Below, one piece after another: positions 21,331 to 29,518 of a stretch of 29,686 nucleotides of DNA. This stretch comes from CALOBA01 sp942491465 (GTDB taxonomy: Bacteria; Pseudomonadota; Gammaproteobacteria; Chromatiales; Chromatiaceae). Within the stretch, counting starts at the first letter, position 1, and every line of letters starts with the position of its first letter. The translations under genes were made by a program, and so were the position numbers. The stretch lies in NCBI GenBank assembly GCA_942491465.1, contig CALOBA010000079.1, positions 1-29,686 of the forward strand, given 5' to 3'. The notes below the pieces were generated by a model that saw nothing but the letters and a program-made list of their open reading frames with translations, was not told the origin of the DNA and did not search any database.

Positions 21331-24138
21331 ATGCCTGCCCCCACGAGCCCCCCCATGACCGGAATCCCCGTCACCATCGTCAACCAGCTCGACCTGGCGC
21401 TGACCGTCTACAACGCGGTCACGCCGAGCCCGCCGCCCAGCGCCCCGCCGAGCACCGATGCCGCCACCTACCAGGCCGTGCATACGCCCATCGGCAGTGT
21501 GCCGGCCAACGGCCAGGCGACGCTGACCGCGCCGGCGGCCATCTGCCAGCTCGTCATCTGCGGCGCGGAGGATCAATTTCCGCTGCAGCAGTTCATCACG
21601 CCGATCCTGGCCACTGCGGCGACCACGACCGTCACCGCCACCGACCGCCAGCAGTGCCAACAGGTCCACGGCTTTATCCAACAGCTGTTCGCGCAGCCCT
21701 ACGCGCCCGTCGCGCTGCAGTTCAATGCCCTGCTCAGCGGATGCACGTCGCCGGCCAGCCTGGAGCCGCAGGTGGCGGCGTTCTTCAACGCCAACGGTCT
21801 GCCCGGCTGCACCTTCGCCCAGTGCTCCATCGTCGGCTGGTGGCTGACCAACTGCATCGACGCCTGGGACGGCACCTACTACTGCTACCTGCCGCCGCCG
21901 CCGAGCGGCGAGCTAGTGCTGCCGAACACGCCCTGCGCCATGCTGAGCATCGCCGGCGGCAAGGCCCGCTTCGCGCCGACCGATCCGTCGCAGGCCCCCT
22001 CCAGCAACCTCGCCTTCGCCGACGGCGTGCTCGGCTCGCCGCAGGCCGACGCCGCCACCGGGCTCTACCTGACGGCCCTGCCGCGGGAGCTGCGCTGGGA
22101 GGGGCAGCCCGGCGTCATGGCCAACTGCTTTGTCGGTACCTGGAACGGCAAGCAGATGATCGCGCAGACCACCCCGGACCCATCGCTGCCCTGGTGGGTG
22201 GGTGCCTACGACCTGGTCTATGTCGCCTTCCAGACCCTGCAGCTGGCGATGACGCTGCAGATGATCGGCTTCGTCTTCAGCGCCAGCGCCAGCGCGCTGG
22301 CCTACGTCGGCGCGCGGGTCGGCGATCTGGTCGCCTCCATCAACCGACGCCTGAGCCAAGGCGCCGCTAGCGCCGACGCCGACGCCGCCGCCGGCGCCGA
22401 CGCCGAGGCGGTGAACGTCGATGTGGACACCGACACCGACACCGACATCGTCGACGTCACCGACACCGTGGATACCGACACCGACACCGATACCGACGTC
22501 GATGTGGACATCGACGTGGACGACGACGTGTTTGCCGTCATCGACACCGACGTGGACACCGACGTCGATATCGATACCGACACCGACATCGACGACGACA
22601 CCGATACGGACACCGACATCGACACCGACATCGACACCGACGTGCCGGTGCAGCCCAGCGCCGTGCTGCGCGTGCTCACCAAGCTCGGCGGCTGGCTCAT
22701 GGACGAGGGCTTCCCGCTGCTGGTGAAGAACCTGGTCATCCTCGGCGCGCTGATCTCGGCGCAGAGACTGCTCGCCGCCTGGGGCGGGGCCTCCGACCAG
22801 GCCCTGGCGCAGACGGCGCCCGAGCAGAGCACCGGGCTCGGGCTGCTGCTCAACTACATGCTCAACCCCAACAACAGCCCGCAGACGCGCTGGCAGACCT
22901 TCGCCGACCTGGTGGCGCAGGCCCGGCCCGACGCCGCCGAGCAGACCCTGCTCCTGGACGCCATCGTCACCACCGCCGACCCCGCCGCGGACCAGGCCGC
23001 CGCGGCCTGGCGTTGGCCCGACAGCACCCGCGAGTCCCTGGTCATGGTGCTGGCCCAATACAGCGGCGACCTCGCGCCCGGGGGCTACCAGATCCTCGGC
23101 GCCTACACCGACAGCGGCCAGCCGCTGCCCATCAAGACCGCCGCCGAGGTGGCACTCAGCGCCCTGGCCCTGGCCGACAAGCCGACCCCCGGGGTGAGCT
23201 ATCGCAGCCTGCAGGTCTTCCATCGCGACCAGGACCAATGGATCGGGCAGCCGCCGTATGGGCTGCGCGTCGCCGCGCCCGGCGGGCTCGCCTTCGCGAC
23301 CTTCAACGACAAGCTGTATCTGGCCTACACCGGTTTCGGGCGCCTGCTCTGCCTGCTCTTGCCCAGCGCCAAGAGCGGCTCCAGCGATGCCCTCGACCAG
23401 CAGCTCGTGCTGCCCTACAGCAGCATCTACGCCCCGACGCTGGTGAGCATCGGCGGCTGCCTGCTGCTGCTGTTCGTCGGCGACGGCGACGCGGTCTATG
23501 GCTGCCGGTCCACCGACGGCATCCAGTTCAGCACCCCCGAGCGGCTGTTGATTCAGGGGGCGCAGACCGGGTTGACCAGCCGCGACCAGGTCGGCGCCTG
23601 CGACCTCGGCCAGGGCGAGCTCGGCGTCGCCGTGCTCTGCCAGGACGGCTTCCTGCGCATCTATTGCACCTATTCGGCGGAATGGTCGAGCGCGCCGCTC
23701 GATTGCCTTCTGTTCTCGCAGATGGAGGAATGGGACCAGGTCAACCTCGGGCCGGGCTTCGGCGCCGCCGGCACCGCCTTGGCCTGCGGCAACGGGCAGG
23801 TCTATCTGGCCTATACCTGCACCGGGCCCGACGGCAGCAACCGGCTCGGGCTCGCCGCCGGCGCCTATCCGGGCACCCGACCCGCCGCGCTGACGCTGGC
23901 CGAGCAAACCGCGGTGGACAGCGGGCTCGCGCTGGCCACCGCCGAGGACGGCAACGGCACGCCCTCCGCGGCCTATGTCCGCGCGGGCCGGATCACCATC
24001 GCCGCGCCGGGCAAGTCCGACCCCGGCGCGCCCATCCCGATCCAGCTGCAAACGCTCGGCAGCGGCGCCCAGCCGGCGCTTTGCGACTACGCAGGCCGGG
24101 CCTATCTCGCCTACACCGTGCCGGCACAGGGGAACTGA
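21331..24138 (+). CDS. Large membrane protein: N-terminal domain, Asp/Thr repeat, probable beta-propeller
   Basis: This protein of about 935 residues begins with a beta-type domain (MTGIPVTIVNQLDLALTVYN) rich in cysteines near 110-200. A hydrophobic segment follows (LQLAMTLQMIGFVFSASASA, about 305-330), then a 78-residue Asp/Thr/Val/Ile tract (361-438), a second hydrophobic segment (FPLLVKNLVILGALISAQRL), and a C-terminal half with repeated blade-like units. YLAYTGFGR, YLAYTCTG and YLAYTVPA each end one such unit, suggesting a beta-propeller. Start is uncertain between 21331 and the ATG at 21355. The stop is one base before the methyltransferase ATG, so the two are translationally coupled. 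I do not recognise a named family; roles such as scaffolding or binding are inference. Confidence 0.82.
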   Translation: MPAPTSPPMTGIPVTIVNQLDLALTVYNAVTPSPPPSAPPSTDAATYQAVHTPIGSVPANGQATLTAPAAICQLVICGAEDQFPLQQFITPILATAATTTVTATDRQQCQQVHGFIQQLFAQPYAPVALQFNALLSGCTSPASLEPQVAAFFNANGLPGCTFAQCSIVGWWLTNCIDAWDGTYYCYLPPPPSGELVLPNTPCAMLSIAGGKARFAPTDPSQAPSSNLAFADGVLGSPQADAATGLYLTALPRELRWEGQPGVMANCFVGTWNGKQMIAQTTPDPSLPWWVGAYDLVYVAFQTLQLAMTLQMIGFVFSASASALAYVGARVGDLVASINRRLSQGAASADADAAAGADAEAVNVDVDTDTDTDIVDVTDTVDTDTDTDTDVDVDIDVDDDVFAVIDTDVDTDVDIDTDTDIDDDTDTDTDIDTDIDTDVPVQPSAVLRVLTKLGGWLMDEGFPLLVKNLVILGALISAQRLLAAWGGASDQALAQTAPEQSTGLGLLLNYMLNPNNSPQTRWQTFADLVAQARPDAAEQTLLLDAIVTTADPAADQAAAAWRWPDSTRESLVMVLAQYSGDLAPGGYQILGAYTDSGQPLPIKTAAEVALSALALADKPTPGVSYRSLQVFHRDQDQWIGQPPYGLRVAAPGGLAFATFNDKLYLAYTGFGRLLCLLLPSAKSGSSDALDQQLVLPYSSIYAPTLVSIGGCLLLLFVGDGDAVYGCRSTDGIQFSTPERLLIQGAQTGLTSRDQVGACDLGQGELGVAVLCQDGFLRIYCTYSAEWSSAPLDCLLFSQMEEWDQVNLGPGFGAAGTALACGNGQVYLAYTCTGPDGSNRLGLAAGAYPGTRPAALTLAEQTAVDSGLALATAEDGNGTPSAAYVRAGRITIAAPGKSDPGAPIPIQLQTLGSGAQPALCDYAGRAYLAYTVPAQGN
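22411..22644 (+). repeat. Low-complexity Asp/Thr/Val/Ile tract
   Basis: 78 codons built mainly from GACACC-type hexamers encode alternating aspartate with Thr, Val or Ile (DVDTDTDTDIVDVTDTVDTD and so on). Every second residue is acidic over most of its length, which could bind calcium or form an extended, highly charged spacer between the two membrane-like segments. It contains about 35 aspartates. Confidence 0.8.
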
Positions 24139-24139
24139 C

Positions 24140-26542
24140 ATGGACGGCCTGAGCACCATCGAGCAACCCGGCGCCCGCCGCGCCTACCCCGCGCGCGCCG
24201 ACCACGACCGCGCCTGGTCGGCCCTGGCCGCCGAGATCGCCGCGGCAACCCCGCCCGAAGAGACGCCGGCCGCGGCGCCCCCCGAGCGCCAAGGCGAGCT
24301 GACCATCATCGGCTCCGGCATCGAGTCCCTGGGCTTCGTGCGCGGCGACGAGGCGCTGATCCGCGACGCCGATGTCTGTCTGTTCTGCGTCGCCGACCCG
24401 GCCACGGTGATCTGGCTCAAGGGGCTGCGCCCGGATGCCCTGGACCTCTACGTGCTGTACGACGACCGCAAGCCGCGCTACCACACCTACATGCAGATGG
24501 CCGAGGCCATGCTCGCCCCGGTGCGCGCGGGCCGGCGCGTCACCGCCGTGTTCTACGGCCACCCGGGCATCTTCGTGCTCGCCACCCATCGCGCGGTGCT
24601 GATCGCGCGCCGCGAGGGCCATCGCGCCCTCATGCGCGCCGGCGTCTCGGCGCTGGACTGCCTCTGCGCCGATCTCGGCATCGACCCGGCCCATCCCGGC
24701 ATGCAGACCCACGAGGCCACGGACATGCTCATCCGCCGCCGCCGCCCGGACACCGCCCTGCACCTGGTGCTCTGGCAGGTCGGGCTGATCGGCGAGCTGG
24801 GCTTTCGCCGCCGCGGCTACCTGAACACCGGCTTCTCGGTCTTCGTCGAGTATCTGCAGGCCTGCTACGGCGCCGACTATCCGGTGACCAACTACATCGC
24901 CGCGCGCTACCCCGGCGTCGCCCCGGTGGCCGACACCTATCCGCTCTCGGCGCTGCACGACGCCGACACCCAGGCGCGGATCACCGGCATCTCCACCTTC
25001 TATCTGGCGCCGCGCGACCAGGCCCCGGTCGACCGGGCGCTGATGCAGCGCCTCGGGATGCTGGCGCCCGGCCAACAGGTGCGCGCCCCGACCTCGCCGC
25101 TGCGCGAGATCGGCCGCTACGGCCCGCGCGAGCGCGCCGCGCTGGCCGGCTTCGCCGGCTTCCGGCCGCCGCGCGACTATCACTTCCAGCGCGACACCGC
25201 CGCCGGGCGCTTCCTGATCGCCCTGCGCGAAGACCCCGAGCGGCGCCGACGCTTCGCCGCCGACCCGCAGGCCGCGCTGGCCGACTGGCCGGGGCTCGAC
25301 GCCTCGGCGCGCCGTCGGCTGGCCAGCGCCGAGGCCGGCGCCATGCAGCTCGCGGCCAAGGGCCTGCCGAGCACCCACGCCGGCAACCAACGCCTGCTCG
25401 GCGCCCTGTTCGCCCGCCGCGCCCTGCTCGCCGAGCTGCGCCGCCTGCTCGCCGACAGCGACCCGGCGGCCCTCGTCGGCAACCTCGCCGCCTGGTCCGA
25501 CGCCCGCGGCTTCGGTGTCGACTGGTCGCGGATGGCCGACGACATCGCCCTCGGCGAGCGCCGCCGGCTCTGGGCCTGGGCCGGGCTCTATGCCGCCGAC
25601 GACGGCCTGCCGATCATCATCCACGCCATCGGCGAGGTCCGGCAGCTGCGCATCGGCCGCACACTGATCAGCGACATCCGCTATGCCGACGGCACCCTGC
25701 GCTGGCCCCACCAGCGCGGCGCCGACGGTGCCGCCATCGCCGCCGGCCAGCTGCGCACCGACCGCGACCGCCGCGGTCGGCGCCGGCTGATCGGCCGGCT
25801 GCCGGGCCGACAGCCCACCGATCCCGCCATGCACTGGCGCGAGCGCGTCCCGGCCGCGCTGCACCCGAGCCGCCAGGTCGGGCGCTGGCAACACCGCGAC
25901 GGCAACCGCAGGCTCGACATCGGCCCCGTCGATGGCCCCGGCGGGCGGGTGCTGGAGGTCCGCCTCGACGGTGGCCTGCTGCCGGGGCCCTACCGCTGCG
26001 AGGGGCCCCTGCTCATCGCCGGAGGGCGCCGCTTCGCGCTGGCCGGAGAAGGCCAGGCCGAGCACGGCGACTGGCAGGCGCTCGACGCCCCGGTGCCGGC
26101 CCTCTGGGGCGCGTATCACCTCAGCGGCCCGGCACCCGCCCTGCGGCTCGACGCCGACGGCCTGCGCATCGCCGGCCAGGCGCCCGAGCGACAGCGCCTG
26201 ACCCGCACCGCGCTGGAATGGTCCGGCGGCCCCAGGGGCGCCCGTGCCGGCAACGTCTCGCTGCTACTCGACCCGCTCAGCCTCTACCCGACGCTTACCG
26301 GCTGGATCGAGCCCGAGCTCGGCCGGCGCGTCGGCTGCACCGGGCGCTGCCCGCCGCCCCCCGACCTGTGTCGGCCCGAGCCCGAGCTGGGCCTGAGCGC
26401 CGAGCAGTGGGCCGACGTCCTCGCCTATGCCCACGCCGGCGACGGCCTGGACTGGCTGCGCTGGCGCAAGGCCGCCGTTGCCGCCCGCTTCATCGGCGAG
26501 GGATTGGCGGCGGCCCTGGCCGAGGGGCAGCCGGGGGGCTAG
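24140..26542 (+). CDS. Borosin-type peptide alpha-N-methyltransferase with clasp domain and long C-terminal extension
   Basis: This is an 800-residue protein. Residues 52-300 are a tetrapyrrole-methylase fold that matches the fungal borosin enzyme OphMA with the same spacing of catalytic residues: Y104, Y107, R113, Y117 and Y139 correspond to Y63, Y66, R72, Y76 and Y98 there. Segments include GELTIIGSGIESLG, CVADPATV, YDDRKPRYHTYMQMAE, VFYGHPGIF, GVSALDCLCADLGIDP and ITGISTFYLAP. Residues 335-412 resemble the clasp or borosin-binding region (PPRDYHFQRD, LREDP, FAADPQAALADWPGL). Unlike OphMA, whose core peptide follows soon after the clasp, about 390 further residues follow, including a helical stretch (420-475) and Trp/Arg/Gly-rich beta-type sequence. 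The family uses S-adenosylmethionine to methylate peptide backbone amides. The start has a GGGGAA site one base after the previous stop. The substrate is unknown. Confidence 0.85.
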   Translation: MDGLSTIEQPGARRAYPARADHDRAWSALAAEIAAATPPEETPAAAPPERQGELTIIGSGIESLGFVRGDEALIRDADVCLFCVADPATVIWLKGLRPDALDLYVLYDDRKPRYHTYMQMAEAMLAPVRAGRRVTAVFYGHPGIFVLATHRAVLIARREGHRALMRAGVSALDCLCADLGIDPAHPGMQTHEATDMLIRRRRPDTALHLVLWQVGLIGELGFRRRGYLNTGFSVFVEYLQACYGADYPVTNYIAARYPGVAPVADTYPLSALHDADTQARITGISTFYLAPRDQAPVDRALMQRLGMLAPGQQVRAPTSPLREIGRYGPRERAALAGFAGFRPPRDYHFQRDTAAGRFLIALREDPERRRRFAADPQAALADWPGLDASARRRLASAEAGAMQLAAKGLPSTHAGNQRLLGALFARRALLAELRRLLADSDPAALVGNLAAWSDARGFGVDWSRMADDIALGERRRLWAWAGLYAADDGLPIIIHAIGEVRQLRIGRTLISDIRYADGTLRWPHQRGADGAAIAAGQLRTDRDRRGRRRLIGRLPGRQPTDPAMHWRERVPAALHPSRQVGRWQHRDGNRRLDIGPVDGPGGRVLEVRLDGGLLPGPYRCEGPLLIAGGRRFALAGEGQAEHGDWQALDAPVPALWGAYHLSGPAPALRLDADGLRIAGQAPERQRLTRTALEWSGGPRGARAGNVSLLLDPLSLYPTLTGWIEPELGRRVGCTGRCPPPPDLCRPEPELGLSAEQWADVLAYAHAGDGLDWLRWRKAAVAARFIGEGLAAALAEGQPGG

Positions 26543-26612
26543 AACGGCAACCTCCGCCGTCGACCGGTCGCACCGCGGCACCGACACCACCGTCCACTCG
26601 GGGAAAGCACAG

Positions 26613-27608
26613 ATGACAGACGACACCACCCAAGCCAACACCTGGAAAGACACCCTGATCGAGGTGCTGGCCTACATCGGCGCGCTGCTGCCGTTCCTGC
26701 CGATCGGCGGCCTGCTGATCTGGTTGGGGACGCGCCCCGACGGCGACGAGCTGCCGGCGGCGCTGCGTGCCGACCCCTACGGCGATCGGCTGCGCGAGGC
26801 CCGCGGTCAACTGCGGGAACAGGGCGACAGGCTGGAGCGGCTGGGGGAAGATTGTCGCAGGGAATTGGACGCCGCCGGCAACGGCAACCTGCTGGAACGG
26901 GCGCAGTGCCTGCGGGACTGGCGCGATCAATACAAACAAGAGGCCGAGGCCGCAACCAGGCTTGAGCGCGAGATCGGCGAGCGCAACCTCGACGGCTGGA
27001 AAGAAGCCAACGACGCCTTCCATGCGCTGCTTGATCGGGGCGAGCTTGCGCTCGTGCCCCCCGAGCTGCGCGAGCGTTGGGACCGCAACGACGCCCTGAA
27101 AAAGTCGCTGATCGACGACCAGATGCGCGTGAGCCGGGCGTTGCGGGAATGGGACAGCGAGGTCCGGGCCGCGGTGGGGCGCCTGTTGCAGGACGCGCCG
27201 TCGTCGCGGGCGCAAGACGCCTTGCTCGACCGGCAGCAACGAGAGATCATCGCCGAGGGCAACGACGTCAAGACGCTCGCTGAGCTCGGCGTCGACCCGG
27301 CCCTGCAGCAGGACGCCCGCGATGTCCAAGCGCAGCAACACCAGCTCGACGCCATCCGCGCCCGGCCCGCGGCGCAACAACCCGCCGAGATGCGCGGGCT
27401 CCAGCGCGACATCGCCGCCACCGACCAAGACCTCGGCCAACAGGCCGACGCCGACGGCAGCGCCCTGGGCGCGCAGAGCCGCGACGCCATCGCCCGCCAG
27501 CGTCGGCAGATCGACGCCGTCGATGCGATGGTTGCCGCCGATGATGCCGTTGCCAGCCGCGACCAGGGCGAGCTGCGCGAGCGCGACGGCGGGCATGCCG
27601 TCGAGTGA
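26613..27608 (+). CDS. Membrane-anchored coiled-coil protein
   Basis: This 331-residue protein has one hydrophobic segment at about residues 16-37 (VLAYIGALLPFLPIGGLLIW) and then a long cytoplasmic-type, charged, Gln/Arg/Asp-rich helical region (LREARGQLREQGDRLERLGE and following). The ATG at 26613 follows a GGGAAAG site. Its ordering, 70 bases after the methyltransferase stop and 15 before the regulator start, places it in the same operon. No known family is recognised. The hydrophobic segment looks like a membrane anchor, though its Ile/Leu/Val/Gly make-up also resembles borosin core peptides; it is not at the C-terminus, so I favour an anchor. Confidence 0.78.
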   Translation: MTDDTTQANTWKDTLIEVLAYIGALLPFLPIGGLLIWLGTRPDGDELPAALRADPYGDRLREARGQLREQGDRLERLGEDCRRELDAAGNGNLLERAQCLRDWRDQYKQEAEAATRLEREIGERNLDGWKEANDAFHALLDRGELALVPPELRERWDRNDALKKSLIDDQMRVSRALREWDSEVRAAVGRLLQDAPSSRAQDALLDRQQREIIAEGNDVKTLAELGVDPALQQDARDVQAQQHQLDAIRARPAAQQPAEMRGLQRDIAATDQDLGQQADADGSALGAQSRDAIARQRRQIDAVDAMVAADDAVASRDQGELRERDGGHAVE

Positions 27609-27623
27609 TTGAAGGTTGCAACC

Positions 27624-28508
27624 ATGTCACCAAACCGACGACCCGCTGCCGACGCCGCCGACGCGCGCTACCGCGTGCTCGTGGTCGACGACGAGCCCGA
27701 GGGCCTGCGCCTGATGCTGGAGCTGATGCGCGGCTTCGCGCTGGAGCCGGCCATGGCCCTGAACGCCGAGCGCGGGCTGCGCAGCGCGCGGCGGCTGCGC
27801 CCGGACCTGATCCTGCTCGACATCATGCTCCCCGACGGCAACGGGCTGGCGCTCTGCCGCCAACTCAAGGCGCAGCCCGAGACCGCCGACATCCCGGTCA
27901 TCTTTCTCACCGCCCGGATCGACCTCGACGACAAGATCGCCGGCTTCGGCGCCGGCGCGGTGGACTACGTCACCAAACCCTTTGCCGAGCAGGAGGTGCT
28001 GCTGCGGGTGCTGAGCCATCTGGACCTGGCCCGGCAGCGGCGCGCGTTGGCCGAGCGCCTCGACGGACTGGCCGCGCACGGCGCGGCGCCGCCGCTGCCG
28101 CCGCTCGACCTGCCGCCGCTTAACCTGCCGGCGCAGACCCCGCCGACGGTGCTGCGCATCCTGCTGCGCGCCCGCGACCGCCTGCTCGCCGACCTGTGCG
28201 ACCCGCCGAGCCTGGACGCCCTGGCGGCCCATGCCTGCACCAACCGCACCACCCTCGGGCGGCTGTTTCGCCAGCACCTCGGGATGAGCGTATTCGACTA
28301 CCTGCGCGAGCAGCGCCTGCAGCAGGGCCGGCGGCTGCTGGCGACCACCGGCGCGCCGGTGGTCGACATCGCCGAGCAGATCGGCTACCGCTACGCCCGC
28401 GACTTCTCCGCCGCCTTCAAACAGCGCTTCGGCGTCACGCCGGCGGCCTATCGCGACGCGGTTGCCGAGCCGCTCGCAGGCGCAACCTCGGGCGGTAGGT
28501 CGGGTTAG
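27624..28508 (+). CDS. Response regulator with receiver and AraC-type DNA-binding domain
   Basis: The 294-residue regulator has a receiver domain (about 15-130) with VLVVDDEPEG acidic pair, phosphorylated D66 in LILLDIMLPDGNG, T in FLTAR and K in VTKPF. A Pro/Leu-rich linker follows, then an AraC/XylS domain (about 180-282) with two helix-turn-helix motifs, LAAHACTNRTTLGRLFRQH and VDIAEQIGYRYARDFSAAF, and the family ending FGVTPAAYRD. The ATG at 27624 follows a GAAGG site; an earlier in-frame TTG at 27609 is possible. It is the probable partner of the kinase at 16751 and may control this very operon (inference). Its last codons and stop lie in a palindromic repeat. Confidence 0.92.
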   Translation: MSPNRRPAADAADARYRVLVVDDEPEGLRLMLELMRGFALEPAMALNAERGLRSARRLRPDLILLDIMLPDGNGLALCRQLKAQPETADIPVIFLTARIDLDDKIAGFGAGAVDYVTKPFAEQEVLLRVLSHLDLARQRRALAERLDGLAAHGAAPPLPPLDLPPLNLPAQTPPTVLRILLRARDRLLADLCDPPSLDALAAHACTNRTTLGRLFRQHLGMSVFDYLREQRLQQGRRLLATTGAPVVDIAEQIGYRYARDFSAAFKQRFGVTPAAYRDAVAEPLAGATSGGRSG

Positions 28509-28526
28509 CGATAGCGTAACCCGACC
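28498..28526. repeat. Palindromic GGTCGGGTTA repeat overlapping the regulator stop
   Basis: GGTCGGGTTA (28498-28507) and TAACCCGACC (28517-28526) are perfect complements around the loop GCGATAGCG. Sequences of this form are frequent REP-like elements in proteobacteria. The regulator stop codon TAG at 28506-28508 is inside the left arm. It could also act as a weak bidirectional terminator between the convergent genes. Confidence 0.7.
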
Positions 28527-28603
28527 CACGGCTGCCTCGCTTCGGTGGTCGGCTGGCCGGCATCCGCTGTTCCGCAGTAAGACAGCCTAAGTCGGACAGG
28601 CTA

Positions 28604-29518
28604 CTAGGCGCTGTTGCCCGACCAAAACGCGGACAGGGCCGCGGCCTCGCCGGCGAAGCGCTCGCGGTCGCAGCTGCCGACGCCGTCCAGGGCATGGGGG
28701 CCGGGGCCGTGGCTGCCGTCGGTGTATTGCCACAGGGTCCAGCCCTTCCAGGCCGGGGGCACCTTCGGTTGGTCGCCGTATTCGGCGAGCCACAGCCAGC
28801 AGCTGCCGAGCACGGGGTCGGCATGGTCGCCGAGGGCCTCGCGGGCGGTGCTGCCGGAGTAGAGCCCCGGCCAGCGCCCGGTCTTCTGCTGCACATGGCT
28901 GACGAAGGCGCGGGCCTGGGCCAGGGTCATGGAGGCGCCCTGCGGGTTCGGCTCCCAGTCCAGCACCAGCAGGATGCTGCCGTCGCTGCCGGTGGTGCCG
29001 AGGAAGTGCTCGGCCTGGGCGATCGGGTCGTCGCCGGTGCCGAAGTGGTAGGCGCCGAACAGCAGGCCGGCGGCGGTGGCGGCGCCGCGGTTGCTGTGGA
29101 ACATGGGGTCCACGTAGCCGGTGCCCTCGGTGGCCTTGTGGATGACCCCGCGCTGCCCGGCTGCATGGGCGGCGGCGAAGTCGACGCGACCGTTGAAGTG
29201 GGAGATGTCGAACACCAGGGCGCTGGCGGCGGTCTGCGGTCCGACGGCGACCGGCGCGGCGCTCGCCGCGGCGCTCGCAGGCGGAGCTGCGGCGGGCGGC
29301 GCAGCCGCCGGCGCCGGGCTCGGCACCGGCGCCAGGTAGCGCACGGCGACCCAGCCGCTGTATCCCGCGGCGGCATCGACGCCGATCCAGCCCCCGGCAT
29401 CGGCGCCGCCGGTGGCGGTGGCCAGGCTGTCATGGGGGAGCTGCGCCTTGATGGCGTAGGCGGTGCCGGGGCCGCAGCGCAGGTTGAGCGCGGAGGCGGT
29501 GACGCGATAGGTGGTCAT
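28604..29518 (-). CDS. GH25 muramidase with N-terminal SH3-like domain
   Basis: This 304-residue protein has a bacterial SH3-like domain at 1-65 (YRVTASALNLRCGPGTAYAI, then GWVAVRYLAP), a Pro/Ala linker (66-100), and a glycoside hydrolase family 25 domain to the end. The catalytic signatures are VFDISHFNGRVDF, IHKATEGTGYVDPMF, and VLDWEPN, with aspartate and glutamate at the expected places; LWQYTDGSHGPG near the end is also typical. The enzyme cleaves the glycan strands of peptidoglycan. There is no signal peptide, so it may be phage-like, type VI delivered, or released by lysis (inference). The start has a weak site, and the ATG overlaps the stop of the gene upstream as ATGA. It is convergent with the regulator. 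Confidence 0.92.
   Translation of the reverse strand: MTTYRVTASALNLRCGPGTAYAIKAQLPHDSLATATGGADAGGWIGVDAAAGYSGWVAVRYLAPVPSPAPAAAPPAAAPPASAAASAAPVAVGPQTAASALVFDISHFNGRVDFAAAHAAGQRGVIHKATEGTGYVDPMFHSNRGAATAAGLLFGAYHFGTGDDPIAQAEHFLGTTGSDGSILLVLDWEPNPQGASMTLAQARAFVSHVQQKTGRWPGLYSGSTAREALGDHADPVLGSCWLWLAEYGDQPKVPPAWKGWTLWQYTDGSHGPGPHALDGVGSCDRERFAGEAAALSAFWSGNSA

Noticed and set aside
21913..24159. Very long open frames antisense to the cluster genes (also near 17783-19204, 19451-21232 and 23993-26119)
   Set aside because: They arise from GC-rich third positions on the opposite strand, have Gly/Ala/Val/Arg-biased composition without motifs, and the sense frames show recognisable domains or tight operon spacing.
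24140..26542. Annotation as a cobalamin or siroheme biosynthesis methylase
   Set aside because: The fold is shared, but the borosin-specific Tyr/Arg set and clasp region match, and no tetrapyrrole biosynthesis gene is nearby.
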